Positions 12,331 through 25,971 are shown, counted from the stretch's first letter. The stretch: DNA of 64,000 nt from Eucalyptus grandis (GCF_016545825.1 NC_052613.1:38203790-38267789), one strand, 5' to 3'. Numbers and translations are program-made. Notes: a model not told the origin generated them from the sequence alone.

Positions 12331-14802
12331 AAAAGGTGAAGAATTGGGGTCTTATTAGATCTTATAATTTTCTCTTCAATTCAACGCGCGAGACTTTGAA
12401 AACCTTGCATCTACAACCAGAGATACTAGTTAGACATGTCGGTTCTAGACGCTGTTCGGAGCACATATCTAACTTACAAGAAGCAATCTTCCGATAACTC
12501 AACACTTAGCCAATATGTATTTTTTATTTTAATATGTTGGTAGTAACTACATACCCTCCAATTGCATAGAAAATTTTTCTTCCTATACCTCCGAATTTTA
12601 CATTCTAGAGTTCAAACAAGATAATTTTATGATATACTTGAGTCCAAGAGTCTTACATATGATTTTATAATCCGAAGAATATTTCTTTTAATTCTGAAAA
12701 TTAAGACAATCAGAGCTCATTAAAATAAGAATAATTTGTAATCTAAAAATGCACGAGCCAAAATTTCTTTAGTGTTTAAAAGGAAAATAGAATTATGCAG
12801 TGCAAGAAATACATATCCAAACTAAATGTCACCGGGACAGTGCCACAAGCCGAAGAATAATTAGTTGGGCCATTTGCATACATTGAGTTCAAAATTTTCC
12901 TAATTAATTACAGTACACTCTTTGACAAAATTATTTTAAAATTTTCTTTTTTCGGTGGAGAATAAGAATTTATAGAATCAAAACATTTCGGAGTTGACTT
13001 TTCGTCGTCCGCCTTTTGCTTCTCTAGCTGGCGGAAGCGACTACATTACTTCGCAAATGTTCGGGGGGCTATAAAAAGGACGCACGCCCTCCGTCGAGAA
13101 TAATGCTTTGATAGATGGCGTTCCGTGGAAAAGAACGATGACGTAGCCAACCAAAGACGGAGAGTGACAGAACATGCAAGAACAAATGCTCTACAAAGAA
13201 AACGATTGCTTTAAAGTGACAGGGTGGGCTGATTCCTGATTTTGTCGGAGGAACCAGATCCGCACTACTTCTCTGCTTTTTGTTCTTCAGCAGCCAATGG
13301 CTGAGCAAAGTTAATCATGTCAAATGAACTCTATAGTCAGACATCGGCAGGAGAATGGAACAAAGACAGCAAAGACCAAGAATCCACAGCTTAGATCTAC
13401 TTAGCTGTTATCCAAACCGAGGACCAATTCTAACCCATTCCGTCACACATTTCTGTTTCGTCTGATAATCATTTTTGCACCTTCCTCCAAAAAAGTAAAA
13501 ATTGAATTTTAATGAGACTTTTGTGAAGATGTTTAGAAATGTGATCAAAATTCTGGAAAACACATTTTTTATTTTTATTTTTGGAAAATTTTCCAAAAAT
13601 TAGAAAAATTAGTTGAGATGTGGAAAAACCATTGGGGAGGCTATTTTGTGACACAAACAGATTTTAAGAAGAAGAATGGATTCAATCGGACAAGAAATGA
13701 TCGATGAAGCTGCAATGAGACCAAGGTTGATCGGCCCAATCGATCTCGGATCAATTATGATCAATCCCACGATGGCAACTAGATCGATCGATCCATCCAC
13801 GATAGATCCGCATGGTGCAAAGATCGATCCACAATTGATCCGCACGGTGAAGGATCGATCCACGAGGCCAAGGCCCTCGATCACAATCAATCCCAACAAA
13901 TTTCCTCCATACCTAAAGTAGGAAGCATTCAGAAATTACGTAAGCAGATTCAAACCGCCAAGAACTCGTCTCTGCGATACAATCCTTACATCTCAAGCTC
14001 TACAAAAGATATTCTTCTGCACTTCAAAACATATCTAAACACTGTCTCCTTGAATCTGGTTGTGGTCCTGGTTCGCTTATTAGGCCAAATTAACCTTCTC
14101 CAATATACACTATTACTAGAGTTGGCTTCAGTAGAAGTTCCTCGATCCTACGCAGGTTGCGTTTTACTAGGAGAAAAGGATGATTTCCAAACATAAATTT
14201 AGTCTCTTCTTTTAACCATCTTTTCCTGAGAAAAGCAGCAAACATAAACCCATGAACATTCTAAACTTATACAGTCAATTCCAAACTCAACATAAATTCA
14301 GTCTCCTCTTAAGACCAGAGAGCACCATCCCTAATTCACCTGAGTTCTCCACGAAGATTTCTTAATAAAAAAAGAGGCATGATGAAGACACCCATCCCCC
14401 TATAAAGAAAACAATCTAATAACCACTCCAATAACATAATGACGTTGGGTACAACAGGTTAGTCAGAACTTAACATAATAGCAGAAGCACGACTTATCAT
14501 CGCTGCAAGTGCAAAAGGAAGCAGAGACTGACAGGTGAAACACACAACTCTGTCACTTACAAATTGTTTATGCATAGAATTACAGAGAGACAAAAGACAG
14601 AAAAGTTCACCCAGCTTTATCACTCACTAATTGTCTCCAAGTAAAATTACACTTGACAAAAGACATAATACAGAACATGTACGAAGTATCCAAGCACTAC
14701 AGTTGGAAATGGCGTGTGATCCATGTTAGATCATTTTATATACCAGATTGTTAGAAGTTGATATGGAAGCTAATAAAAGTAGCCATCATGGCAAAAAGAT
14801 TG
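12331..14802. other. Intergenic spacer between inositol kinase and NudC genes
   Basis: Mostly AT-rich with no recognisable gene. A TATA-like box (CTATAAAAAGG, about 13069-13079) lies in the plus direction, but no convincing coding sequence follows. A GATC-dense block lies at 13676-13890 (separate entry). The last few hundred bases before 14803 probably hold the NudC 3' UTR. Confidence 0.4.
13676..13890. repeat. GATC-dense low-complexity block
   Basis: About 15 GATC tetramers in 215 bp, often as GATCGATC or GGATCGATCC. Because GATC is palindromic, both strands stay open for up to about 90 codons, but the translations are low-complexity and match no family. Confidence 0.5.
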
Positions 14803-16959
14803 TCAGTCAGACCGAATACCACCCATAAAGGTCCTCGGATCAGGACAGTTGCCAGTGAATTGAGCTTGAGAGAAGTCAAATCCAGGATTCTGCATAAACA
14901 GATCACCTTCATCAAGGAATAGTTCAATAGAAAAATCTTTGTATATAGAGTCAAGCAGTAGAAAAAGGTTGGAGCACTGAAAGTTGGTCAACCAACACCT
15001 CATCGTTAGCTAACTGCATGTAGTAGAACAAAGACAAAAATCAAAAAGTAAATTAGAGGATACTTCTAGACAATTAGAGGAGTCCAGAAAAATGAACTAG
15101 TACCACTCCGAGGGTCCATGATTTGTTACTCAGAGACAAGGCTAAGCAAACATTAAATTCTCGGCTCATTGTAATCCTAAATTTTCACAATTCACCTTAA
15201 CAACAACTTCAGCAGAATCACAGAAATACTCTCAGAAAAGTACATTAACAACTAAACGCACCCTATTGGATCAAAAATCTTATATTATCTTTAGGCTCTT
15301 AAGGAATGACAAAACTGGTAGGCTCAAAAAGGGAGGAATACAAGCAGGGTATCAGTCACAAGGCAGAACAAAGGAGCAGAAAGATTACCTTGAAGTGTCA
15401 AAGAAAGGAAAATGGCAACAAAGGTTTGTCCTAATGAAAGACAGGCATTAATACACTTTAACTACTTGCTAGCTCACTGTTATTGGACCATCCAGTCCCT
15501 TTCTTTGGGGCTACAGGTACTAAGGTGACGCATCGTATGTGGAGGGGAAAGGGAAGGGGGGTGGCACTGCCTAAGGTTCCCAATCAACACAAAGAAAAAT
15601 AGCTGCCTTTTGAGAGTCAAATGTAAAGGATTCTAGTGGAGCAACGCCAAGTGACAAAGCACTACTGAGTTGATGCAATAGCATACAGCGTGCTGCAAAA
15701 CATTATGAAATGCTTCACCCAAGGAAAAGGATACATGAATCAGATAAACAAAAGCACATCCAAGTCTCAGTGATCGAGGCAACTGCTTTGTGGCGGACCA
15801 TTGCAGTTCTTGAATCTTAAACTTCAACATGCATACGAAACTAGTATAGATGAGCATGTTTGACCAATAACCTTCTTTTGCTAAAACATTATGCTAACCA
15901 AACACTCGCAGCAAACTCATTAAGTAAATAGTTACCACAAAAATCCTTATTGTGCAAAACTTCTAATCATAACATTAATAGAATATGTGGGAAATACAAC
16001 AACCTAGAAGACCATGAAAACCTAATTTTATACGAAAAACATAACAATCACCTCTTCTTGAAATCTCTGAAGCATGAGGCGCTTCTGCTCCATGTCAGAC
16101 GCATATGGGTCTAGCTGACCCTGGCCTTGTATTGGAGAAGGCCATGTTTGACCTTTGTCCCTCTTCTGAAGTGTTATATGCATTATATCATCCTCTACAC
16201 AAAGAACATAAAACTCATCAACACGACACGGAAAAAAAAAAAAAAAATTAAGCTTGTTCGCATCTGCCCCTACACTCTAGCAAATTCCAATCACAGCAGC
16301 ACTTCAACTATGCGTGGTCACCCAAATACATACTACGGAAGAGAAAAACTCTTGTTTTTTCCTTCTGCAACAAGCAGCAACCAAAGCTGGGCCAGACATA
16401 AACTTTCCTACAACATTCATTCCGCAGACAAGCAAAAACGCGATCGGGAGTAAGAAACAAAGAGCATTACCGAGAGTCCAGAAAGAACAATCCGTCTTCA
16501 CGGGGCTCATCAAATCGTGCTGACAAAGCAGGAAAAACAAACGGGGCCATTAGCGGAACAGCACAATCCCACTCCATAATTCATCTAAAATGGGGACCAA
16601 AGAAAAGATCCTCAGAATCGAGGAAACAACGGCTGACATTGAGATAAGGAGGGTTGCCCTTGATCCCGAGTTCGACGTGCTTGGACTGAATCTTGCAGTA
16701 GAATTGCTTGGGATGAATGTTCGGGGGCAGTTTGATGTAGATGTTGACCTCCTCCAGGGTCTGATCCCACTCGAACACCGTCTGACCTGCAGAATCCAAA
16801 CGCAACGCGACGCGCCACGAAGCGCGATCAAAAGATAGAAATCCCTGGCCGCTCCAACATCCCCAACCCCCCAAATTTAGAAACACGGTGAGAGACGAAG
16901 CGGAACGCACCGTTGTGGGAGAAGACGTGGCGCTTCTCGGGAGCCAGTTTTTCCGCCAT
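14803..16959 (-). CDS. NudC/CS-domain (HSP20-like) co-chaperone
   Basis: Five exons: 16959-16911, 16786-16638, 16519-16471, 16194-16052 and 14889-14803. They join without frame breaks to 158 residues, the same length as Arabidopsis At5g58740. It begins MAEKLAPEKRHVFSHNGQTV and contains a CS domain with FEWDQTLEEVNIYIKLP, KGNPPYLNHDL and SFWTLEDDIMHITL. It ends with the conserved tail NPGFDFSQAQFTGNCPDPRTF and the residues MGGIRSD. NudC-like proteins are cytosolic HSP90-linked co-chaperones. The plant small form is little studied, so a precise client is unknown. Intron 4, between 16051 and 14890, is 1.16 kb. No defects are seen. Confidence 0.95.
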
Positions 16960-17139
16960 GATCGAAGTCTTGCAGAGCTTCCCGGTTGCTTATCGTCGCC
17001 GCGCTCTGTTTCCGCTGCTCCGCGCGATTCTGTTGCGTTCGGGTTCGGGTTCGCTTCGTTGGCCGTTTCTTCTGGAAGGGTCTCGCCCACGCCCGTTTCC
17101 CCGGACTCCGACGGATGTATGTCGGGCCAGCTTTATAAG

Positions 17140-17960
17140 GCCGACCCATTACATGCGGATGGGCTTTGAGACCGTGATCCAGGACAATATGACCCGGATT
17201 TCAGTGGGTCGGTCCAGATCGGGTCGGGTCAAAAATAGCCCGGCCCTCATTGACACATTTCGATGCAATGCAATATCTATTAATCTATACATGACCCAAC
17301 TCCTACTCAACACATACCCGACTCGACTCAAATCATATTGCTAAAATGCTTATACATATTTAATCAAATGTGGGAAAACTCATAACCAAATTGTAGTGAG
17401 AATGCGGTGTAAGCGAGCATAAGATCGAGTGAAAGTGAGAGAGAGTCATCGAGGTGGGTTGAGTCCAAATAAGTTGTGACTCTATTTAACATCCATATGA
17501 TTTTCGGCTTGACTATTTCAAACTCATTCATAATCAATAAAGCTATCCACAAAACCTTAAACTTATTATACGATAATCAATTCTTAATTTACCAATTTAG
17601 TCATAATTTTTTTGACGATTTGTCAATGTATTCCTTTTGCCTATTATTTAAAATATAGATTTAGAACTAAATTAGTGAGTATTCAAAAGATTTATGACTA
17701 AATTGATACAATTGAAATGTTTAAAGCTAAATTGACAAAATTGTTAAAAGGTTTAGAACTAAATTGACATAATTAAAATGTTTAAGATTAAATTAGCCAT
17801 CGTACATTAGGTTTATGACTTTTTAGATGATTATCACTTCATAACTCATTTACTAAATATATTTAACCTGTTTAATAATTTAATCCATCAAATGGGCATA
17901 TGACTCATTTTAACATGTCTAGGTCCTAGGAAACCATAATTTGAGCCTATTGACAATTTA
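17140..17960. repeat. Dispersed-repeat cluster upstream of NudC
   Basis: Positions 17150-17400 share phrases with the 7.4-7.6 kb repeat (TACCCGACT..., then ATATTTAATCAA/ATATTTAATTAA). Positions 17640-17830 are built from about 40-bp units of the type AGAACTAAATTGACA(T/A)AATT, ending in GGTTTATGACTTTTTAG. The same phrases recur near 62240-62375, so both are copies of one non-autonomous repeat family. No coding potential. Boundaries approximate. Confidence 0.45.
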
Positions 17961-18899
17961 ATTGATCCAAATTTAATTCAGAATTTTAAATTATGGACCA
18001 ATGAGTATATTGCTTATCTCTCTTAGCTTTGAAATCCAATGTGAGATTTCTTTCACACCACTCACGCGTGCACTCAACACATCCTAGCTTCATTGGCTTA
18101 TTGAAAATCAACGACTAAAGCTAGGTATACTTTGAAAAAACCGAGTTTTGAAGCACGACACAATTGATTTGTCGAGAGTCTCTCGACCTCTTGCTTGCTT
18201 TAATCAATCGACCTATTTGATCGGGCAATAGTTCAACACTTGCCCATGTGGTCACATCGGTCGTCTTAGCTATTCGGAGCATACAAAGAAAGAAAGTATG
18301 CAAAAAAGCTTGTGAAATCTCTAACGTCTCCAACTGAGATATTTCTGGGCACGAGTAAATTCATCAAGATTAGAGATAGACCTATTGACAAGCTCCTGCT
18401 CTAGCGTTGTTCACAAATTTCAGAAAAAATTCTCCACTAATCTCACGACAGGTACTTTATACTCGGATTGCCGTCCAATTCATCTCAGTCAAGATGTTGC
18501 TTTGCGAAGGTTTTGCGTACTAGACCGAGGAAAGGAAACACCCAAGCAAGAGCTCGCCAGAAGCGTGACTATAATGCTTAACTTAATGCTGCTGATTAAT
18601 ATGGCAAAATGAGATTAGCGCGCGCAATTTACTCAAAACGAGGGATGGAATGAGAGAGTTCGTGAGGAAACTTCGTCCAGTCCTCATCTCTTCTTTCCTT
18701 CCAAGTCCATAACAACCAAAGTGGCAGCTTATGCGAAACCCTTTTTCGTACTCCGTTTTTTTCACCGGTATTTGGGATAAAGAAGAGAACCAAACAAAAG
18801 GAGTAAGTCTCTACAGCGTTTGATTCGCTTGGACGAAACCGCCTGAAAATTCCGGGAAAGTTCTACATCTGGTGTACGGCCAAGGCCTGCATGATTCTT

Positions 18900-18999
18900 C
18901 CTCGCACAAACCCTCAAAATAGGCACTTTCGCTCCACAGGAAAATACACGCCTCTCTCTTCCTCGCATAAGCTCTCAAAATAGGCACTTTCGCTCCACA
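18900..18999. repeat. 61-bp-spaced direct duplication
   Basis: A 39-bp segment containing CAAAATAGGCACTTTCGCTC starts at 18900 and again at 18961 with few differences. It looks like a recent local tandem duplication. Confidence 0.8.
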
Positions 19000-19001
19000 A
19001 G

Positions 19002-19024
19002 CTCTCTCTCTCTCTCTCTCTCTC
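19002..19024. repeat. CT microsatellite
   Basis: Uninterrupted CT dinucleotides, about 11 units, directly after the 61-bp duplication. Confidence 0.9.
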
Positions 19025-21318
19025 GCTATATATCAACGAGATAGATCAGGTTCACGCATGCTGCAGTAATATGCTCATTTTGCTACAAGTTTGGCTTCCA
19101 ACACTGGAATCAACCCTTCACCTTAGACATGCAGCACATGCAACAAGAGATAATCTACATTCTATACTCGTTTTTCCTTTTCAGGTGATATAGCGAAGTA
19201 AATCAATACAAGATCCTGCTCTTTATAGTTGTGAACTGAAGCACACCCAAGTTGAAGTATTTGGATCTGTTGGTTCTTGCGCTGTATCTCTCTCTTGTAA
19301 AAAAAATGATGCTTTTTTTTTTTTTAATGCGAGAGAGTAATTCTAAGTCATTTTCTTCGATCTGTATTGAACTACGTTCGATGAATGCAGGATGACTTGT
19401 TCAATAACCCTTTCGCAAACAGACGTTAATTATTGCACATGCACACCTTATCTTTCTGATCAGGGGTTCGAAAGAGTCCTTGATGTGACCATCGAACGAG
19501 TTTTAAGGGTTGAGCGCGACGGATTTTGAAGTAATCTTGCTGCTTGCCAAAATCATGCGTGGATGTCGTACTGCAACTTGATTACGATCTTTTCTGACTA
19601 AAGGGATCTCGTCTCTGTGGTTTGTAATTTTCCGGTTGATGAAGCATCCTGCCAACCTCGTGGACCGGGTTAAAAATGTGCCGTAACTTGAGTTGGACGG
19701 TCTAAACAGAGGATTGTTTTCATTTGATGATTGAAAGAATTGAACATGTGTTATACGCTTAATCTACACACAATTAATCATTAAGTCAACTCTAACTGAT
19801 TTGAGTATGTGTATACATTTGCACGTCAAGGACATCTATATATTTCTGTGTATATATTTTTGGCACACCAAACGAAAAGATTTTGAGGGAAAGGCGTGCT
19901 ATGTAAAATCGTGATCATTATGACGATGAAATAGTTTATAGAACTGTTGTAGTTTTAGATGGGGTATTAATTAGTCAACTTTCTCGGAGTACAAACATTT
20001 TGTACATGTAGTTATGGCTTCCCGTGCAGAGTCAGTTCACTCGTGAGGCAATCACTATCCTTCCAAAGCAGTTGTCTACTTTGATATGAGGCACCATTGA
20101 AAAGGACAGCGTTAGGATGGACACTACTCATATAGAAAAGTGATGCTTGACATACCATTAATGAGTGCTTCAACATCTAGTATACTAATATTTTAGATAC
20201 AAGTCGAATCATAAAGTTTATTTTCTAGATAGCCAGCCAAAAAACAGTTTACGCGGGCTCCGTTAGATTGGTAATATATCTCATTTGTAATAATTATCTA
20301 AATTTAAAGTGATGCATGCTACGCATCTACGCCATAGTTTGTATAAACGTACTTTACATAAGTTGCATAGCATATAGAAGCCTTTGTTTAAATGTGCACT
20401 TATAAGTTGTTTATGAATAAATTTGTAAATCGGTTTTTTTTTTTTCTAAATCTCCAGCATTGCTCTTGTTTTCCATTTCGATGCATCGCTTGGTAAATCA
20501 AAATTTTATTTCTCACTCTATGTAAATCAATCATGAAGGCTTCTTTGCAATACAATTCACGGAGTTCCGATGATAATGGACTTGTCTGTACCTGGAAAAT
20601 GGTTACCCTTGTCCAGTCCCCAACCTCTCATCGACCCTCAAGGCAAAAATATAAAGCAGTTCACTTTGTCTCGACGAGAACACTTTCGACAAAGCATCTC
20701 AGTACCAGATTATTCGGCCTAATGGAGGTTGAAAAGAGGCAAGCGGGGGGTCTGTTTGGTTCCACTCTAGCTCGGTTTAGTTTTGGAAGCTACGAGTTTA
20801 CGGATTGAGATGTTAACAACACCTTAAATCTGGATGCATCTTCCATAATTTGGCATATATGTTAAGTACAGTAAATACTGATATTAATGAAGACGGGTCC
20901 GTAAACTTCCTTACGTGTCAATGTGTGAATGGTAGTTATGCTATTTAAAGTGTGAATGGTAGTATGCTATTTAAAGTAGGTAAATTCCAATTCTCTCCCG
21001 ACCAATTAATCTTTTTTGCTAAATTGCAACCTCAGGAGAGCATTGATTCATTCGGTGGTTTTTGATTTCTTTTCTTATGTGTGGGCTACAAATGCAACCC
21101 TTAAAACACGTAAACGGGCCATCTAATATGGCCAACTTCATGTGTACACACTACCAACGGTCCAGCACCTGCACGCCTTCATCGTTAAGTACGTGTAAAT
21201 TCATGCAAGAAAGAAAACAAGAGTGGGAAAATTCCAGGAAGCTGCTCTCTCGGAGCGGTACTCCGATTCTTGCATGGACGTTTCTTCCTTCCTGAGAGAG
21301 CACGCGTTGGCCTATCTC

Positions 21319-21326
21319 TATATAAA
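21319..21326 (+). promoter_or_regulatory. TATA box of the CAX gene
   Basis: TATATAAA about 95 bp upstream of the CAX start codon at 21422. This leaves about 65 bp for a 5' leader, normal plant spacing. Confidence 0.6.
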
Positions 21327-21421
21327 ACCACCTCAGCATTTCCTCCACAAAAGAGCCTCTCGGCATTTAATTTCTCTCCTTGCATACTGATCAAGTTCAT
21401 ATAAGGCTACGCATTATTACG

Positions 21422-24316
21422 ATGGATTCTCAAGAGCCATGGAACTTGGAAAATGGCGGCGTTCATGGCGCTGACATGAACGGTTTGGACAAGGAAGCAT
21501 CCTTTGCTGATCGGCGTGCGCCACATAATACATCGGCTTCTTCGGTCCTAAGGAAGAAGTCCGATCCGATGCTTGTGCCGGCCAAGGTTCGGCTCCCGGT
21601 GCTTAGACAGGTGGTCGCCAATATGCAAGAGGTGATCCTCGGGACCAAGCTCGCGATACTCTTCCCGGCAATCCCGCTGGCGATTGCGGCAGACCTTTAC
21701 AAGTTCGGAAGAGTGAGTGCAATGTTCATGAAAATGGTTGCTAGTCATTGAAAAGGATAACAAGCCACTATCTAGATGTGTCTCCACTGCAAAGATTGGC
21801 AGTGCTCTTCAATGTGTCCCCTTATACATCCATCACTAGATGAAAGGAAACTGCTTACTGATAGCATTGCATTTTTCCATCTCTCCTAGGCTTGGATATT
21901 TGCTCTGAGCTTGCTTGGCCTCACCCCGCTCGCCGAACGCGTCAGCTTCCTAACCGAGTAAGCGGATCTTTACATCAAGCGCTTACGCGCAGAAATATTG
22001 ATAATCGACACTCCACATATGTATCTAACGTTGTTCTTTATGGTTCTTCTTTCAGACAAATTGCATATTTCACCGGCCCAACAGGTACACGTTTCTCTAT
22101 TACCAACGGTTGGTTAGTGAGCTGTAACTTCTTCTTTCTTCTTTCTTCTTCCTTAAAAATGATTTTGGCTTCTGAAGTGAGAGACGACAACTGACATAAA
22201 TGTGATCGGCTGGGCTTGATTCTAGTTGGGGGGCTACTGAACGCAACGTGTGGGAACGCAACGGAGCTGATCATAGCATTGTTTGCGCTGCACCAAAACA
22301 AAATACATGTGGTGAAGTACTCTCTTCTGGGCTCGGTTCTCTCCAACCTCCTCCTCGTGCTGGGGTCATCTCTTCTTTGCGGAGGATTGGCCAACCTCAA
22401 GAAGGAGCAGAGATACGACAGAGTACGTAGCGCCCACATCGACAAGATTGATTTAATCAAAGATGATAAGTTTGCCTAACCAATAGTTCTTTTTGCTGCT
22501 TGGATCGATTGTTCAAGCAGAAGCAGGCCGATGTGAACTCGCTCCTTCTGTTGCTGGGATTGCTGTGCCATCTGTTGCCGTTGCTGTTCAGATACGGTGG
22601 AAGTGGCGGACCAGGCGGGGCCTCGGTTGCTGAATACACGCTCCAGCTGTCGAGAGCCAGCAGCATCGTGATGCTACTCGCATACGTGGTTTATATTGTC
22701 TTCCAGCTCAAAACCCACCGGCAGATGTTCGAGTCCCAAGAGGTGACTCGCAATAAAACATTCCATCCCATTTGAGGGAGCAAGAATTATTGTATGATAT
22801 CTATTATTTGTATGGTATCTATTCTCGTGAGCATAACTTAAATGGATCGTTGGATCATGTGGATCTCACGTGAAACTCATATGATTCAATTTATGCGAAT
22901 CGAATTCACAATTAAATAAGTTCTTAATTATGTTGTAGAAAACACATCTTTTGTAGGCTTTAGATAAGCTATTGTTGGTGTTTATTTACATTCTCGGGCA
23001 AACATTATGGTAGCTGGAAAACTATAATCCCATAGTTTAAAAAAAAAAATACTACTAAGTTGTAGTCATAATTCCATTTTCACCAAACTTGTCCGTACAT
23101 AGTTTTTATTTTTCCATAAAGATACGTACTTCAAATGCATAATCCTTCTTAGTTTTCTTTGAATTAATGTACCTTAATGCTCCACTGGTTAATTTGTTTA
23201 GTTATCATGATCAGGAGGACGAGGAGGACGGAGAGAAGGCGGTGATAGGATTTTGGAGCGCATTTTGTTGGCTGGTCGGCATGACGTTGATCATAGCTTT
23301 ATTATCCGAATACGTCGTAGGTACAATCGAGGTAATCGCACATCATATAAGCGAAACCTATTTAAGGACTTCCACACAATAGTCGCTTTCCTGTATCGCA
23401 TGTTTCCATTTAACTCCTGTCGACCCTCACAAACGCGACCTTGCAACCGCAGGCCGCGTCGAGTTCCTGGGGAATTTCAATCAGTTTCATCAGCGTGATA
23501 TTGCTACCGATCGTTGGCAATGCCGCGGAACATGCTGGTTCTATCATCTTTGCCCTCAAGAACAAGTTGGTACGTTTAAATAGTCAGCGGAAATTCGTCT
23601 CTAAGAATATGGTCAAGCTGGCAGCATATGGGTACTGGTGGGCACGTCTTTTGACTATACTTTTACCTTTTATTTATTTATTCGTTTGGTTTGTGGCAGG
23701 ATATATCTTTGGGAGTGGCTCTAGGATCGGCAACTCAGATTTCCATGTTTGTCGTAAGCAGTGAAAATCCTAGAATCCCACGATTGGAGTACTAACTAAT
23801 CATTTGCAAATTAGTGTTAACTAAATTTTTGACTTTGAAATTCTCAGGTCCCCTTATGTGTGATTGTGTCCTGGATCATGGGCACTCTTATGGATCTTGA
23901 TTTCAGCCTCATCGAAACTGGTTGCCTGGCATTTACGATCTTGATCACCTCCTTCACTTTACAGGTTTTTCTTGATCTGTTCCACCTTCAGCTCTGGTTA
24001 GAACAAAAATTAGCGATTGGGTCATAGATTAGAACATAAAAGCGGCCATTTTGGTTCTGTTTCCGCAGGATGGTACGTCGCATTACATGAAGGGAGTGGT
24101 CCTGTTCCTATGCTACATCGTCATCGGAGCATGCTTTTTTGTCCAGAAAATCCCCCTGAGTAATTTCCTAGCTGAAATCTGGCCTCGGCCAACATAGTTT
24201 CTCGAGTTTTACTGCCCTAGCAATGACGACTTCGTCTTCCAAATTCTTATGATGCAGGTCAGATGAATATTGCGAACTTAGGAGTCGAAGCACCAGCTGA
24301 AGACTCATCGGCTTAG
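21422..24316 (+). CDS. CAX: Vacuolar cation/proton exchanger (CAX family)
   Basis: Eleven exons: 21422-21712, 21890-21957, 22056-22084, 22226-22422, 22521-22742, 23215-23331, 23453-23569, 23700-23753, 23848-23964, 24069-24159 and 24258-24316. All phases fit, giving 453 residues, the usual CAX length. Both cation-selectivity repeats are present: [13 protein letters not shown] from residue 139 (c-1) and [13 protein letters not shown] from residue 330 (c-2). Between the two halves lies the acidic loop EDEEDGEK (about 270-277). About eleven hydrophobic segments are expected. The cytosolic N-terminus (about 75 residues) may be autoinhibitory, as in Arabidopsis CAX1. The role is H+-driven loading of Ca2+ (or Mn2+) into the vacuole. 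The last intron is needed to reach the tail QMNIANLG; read-through would end at a TAG at 24196-24198. Which CAX subtype it is remains open. Confidence 0.95.
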
Positions 24317-25935
24317 TCAGATTTACTATCGGAGCCCTGAATAAATTGCCGGATGTATATCGTAAATTTTTTTGATTGATCCGACCATTTTCGAACCGAC
24401 ATTGTCCATGTCTATCTCGAGTGAATTTGATGAGTATTTTGAGAGAGTTTTGAATGCGTTTCCCCTGGCCTTGACCTCGCTAGCAGAGAGACCGAAGGAC
24501 AGACGTGACACATCACATGTATGTCCTAGTGATGAGAGCTCCATTGGAAATGCAGACAGGATCTGTCATTTGGCAATAAAAATCGATCTATCGATTCACA
24601 ATAACTAGATGAAAATGGACCCGCAAGTTGGGCATGCTCTATTTCAATTCGTACCGATTGACAGCTCTGTCTTCTCTATTTGTTTAATTACAGGGCACCA
24701 ATATCTTCTCTCTTCCTCTAGGTATATTTTAATGACTCAAGCCAATCCATCAGAAATATATTCATATGTTCTAGAGATTCTGAGATGATGTCACCGATGA
24801 GAGTTCTTCGGTGCAACTAAGAAGATAAAATAGGTGAATCATTAGTACTTAAGAATGTATTAATGGAGGTTACGCAGTGTGCAAAGAATCCCCCGAAGCT
24901 TATCAAGCAAAAAAAGGAGACCACGTGGGTCCAGGATAGCTTCCTTCAGGAGCAGGGCTTCGGTCTTTCTATACAATCCCACGACGCCCACGCACGTATA
25001 TTTTACTGCGCAAGATTCTTCAGTTCATCTCATCGTGCATAGGATTCAGACATTTCCTATGTGTACTCATCTCGTCCTTACATTCAAATCCGACCCAACA
25101 GCATCAAATCGTTTATTAAAGCGAACGCCATTTCCACATGTATTAAAGAAACAAACTTGTTCTCGAGGCAATACATATGTCAGCGTCATCAGTGATTACA
25201 AACTTGTCTAGAACCCCAGTTTTTCAGGAGATCTTTTTAAGTAAAGATACTTTTCTTGCGGTTCGTTTCTCTAGGAAATAATGAGAAGATGAGGTTCTGT
25301 GCAGCGGTGTGGCTGCAGTTATTGCCAAATCCTCCGTCAAAAGGACACCCCTACAGAGAGTGTAGAATAGGTATGTTGACCCTAGATGCGTGTTGATTCA
25401 ATATGATTACAGCTTTTACTTATTTTAAAAATTCTTTTGCAACCATAAAGCCAGCAAGTTCGCGGCCACCCTCGCTTTCTGCCAGCAAACGCTTGATCAT
25501 TCTTAGAATAAGCTCTTCAAAGATCGTGGAGATTTAGTCAATCATATCAGTTGGTCTGCACGCGAATCAGGATGCGCCTCGAAAGACTATGCCTAGCTTA
25601 CGTACGAAACTATGATTGACCAGTTCATCCCACCACACCAGGGGAAAGAGCTTTGCCGTAGGAAAGTTTTTCTCCTAAGAAGAGTAGCATTGGTCCCTGC
25701 AATTGAGAAAACAGGAACGTATAAGAGTTCCCGATTAGACTATTCATGGGGAATAATGAATGAACAAACATGTTGCTCATCTTAGCAACAACTAGCATCT
25801 TATTTTAGTTGCAATGTCAACGGTGTAGTGGACAATTCTGCGAACAATCCTTAAAATCCTGCCTCAAAAGAAGTTAAGTTTTGTCAACTTTGGACCCTCC
25901 CACAAGGAAACTCTAACAGGCAGGTCCCAAGCCCC
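24317..25935. other. Intergenic spacer between CAX and PRISE
   Basis: Contains the CAX 3' UTR and the PRISE upstream region. A 110-codon open frame at 24879-25211 has no family features. I see nothing else of note. Confidence 0.4.
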
Positions 25936-25971
25936 TATAAATGTTCACGTCCGTTAGTCTCTCCATATAAA
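25936..25971 (+). promoter_or_regulatory. Two candidate TATA boxes for the PRISE gene
   Basis: TATAAAT at 25936-25942 and TATAAA at 25966-25971, which are 99 and 69 bp upstream of the ATG at 26035. The first leaves the more usual leader length. Confidence 0.45.

Larger units (their letters stand above)
17961..21318. other. Long intergenic spacer before the CAX gene
   Basis: No recognisable gene. The longest open frames (such as 91 codons at 20533-20808) show no domain or conserved motif. It holds a 61-bp direct duplication (18900-18999), a CT microsatellite (19002-19024) and a short 27-bp duplication near 20924-20977. An undetected non-coding RNA or small peptide gene cannot be excluded. Confidence 0.4.

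Noticed and set aside
13069..13079. TATA-like box CTATAAAAAGG as start of a new gene
   Set aside because: No coding sequence or conserved frame follows within a reasonable distance, so a gene call is not supported.
20533..20808. 91-codon plus-strand open frame upstream of CAX
   Set aside because: No recognisable motif, no promoter or splice context, and no relation to a known family.
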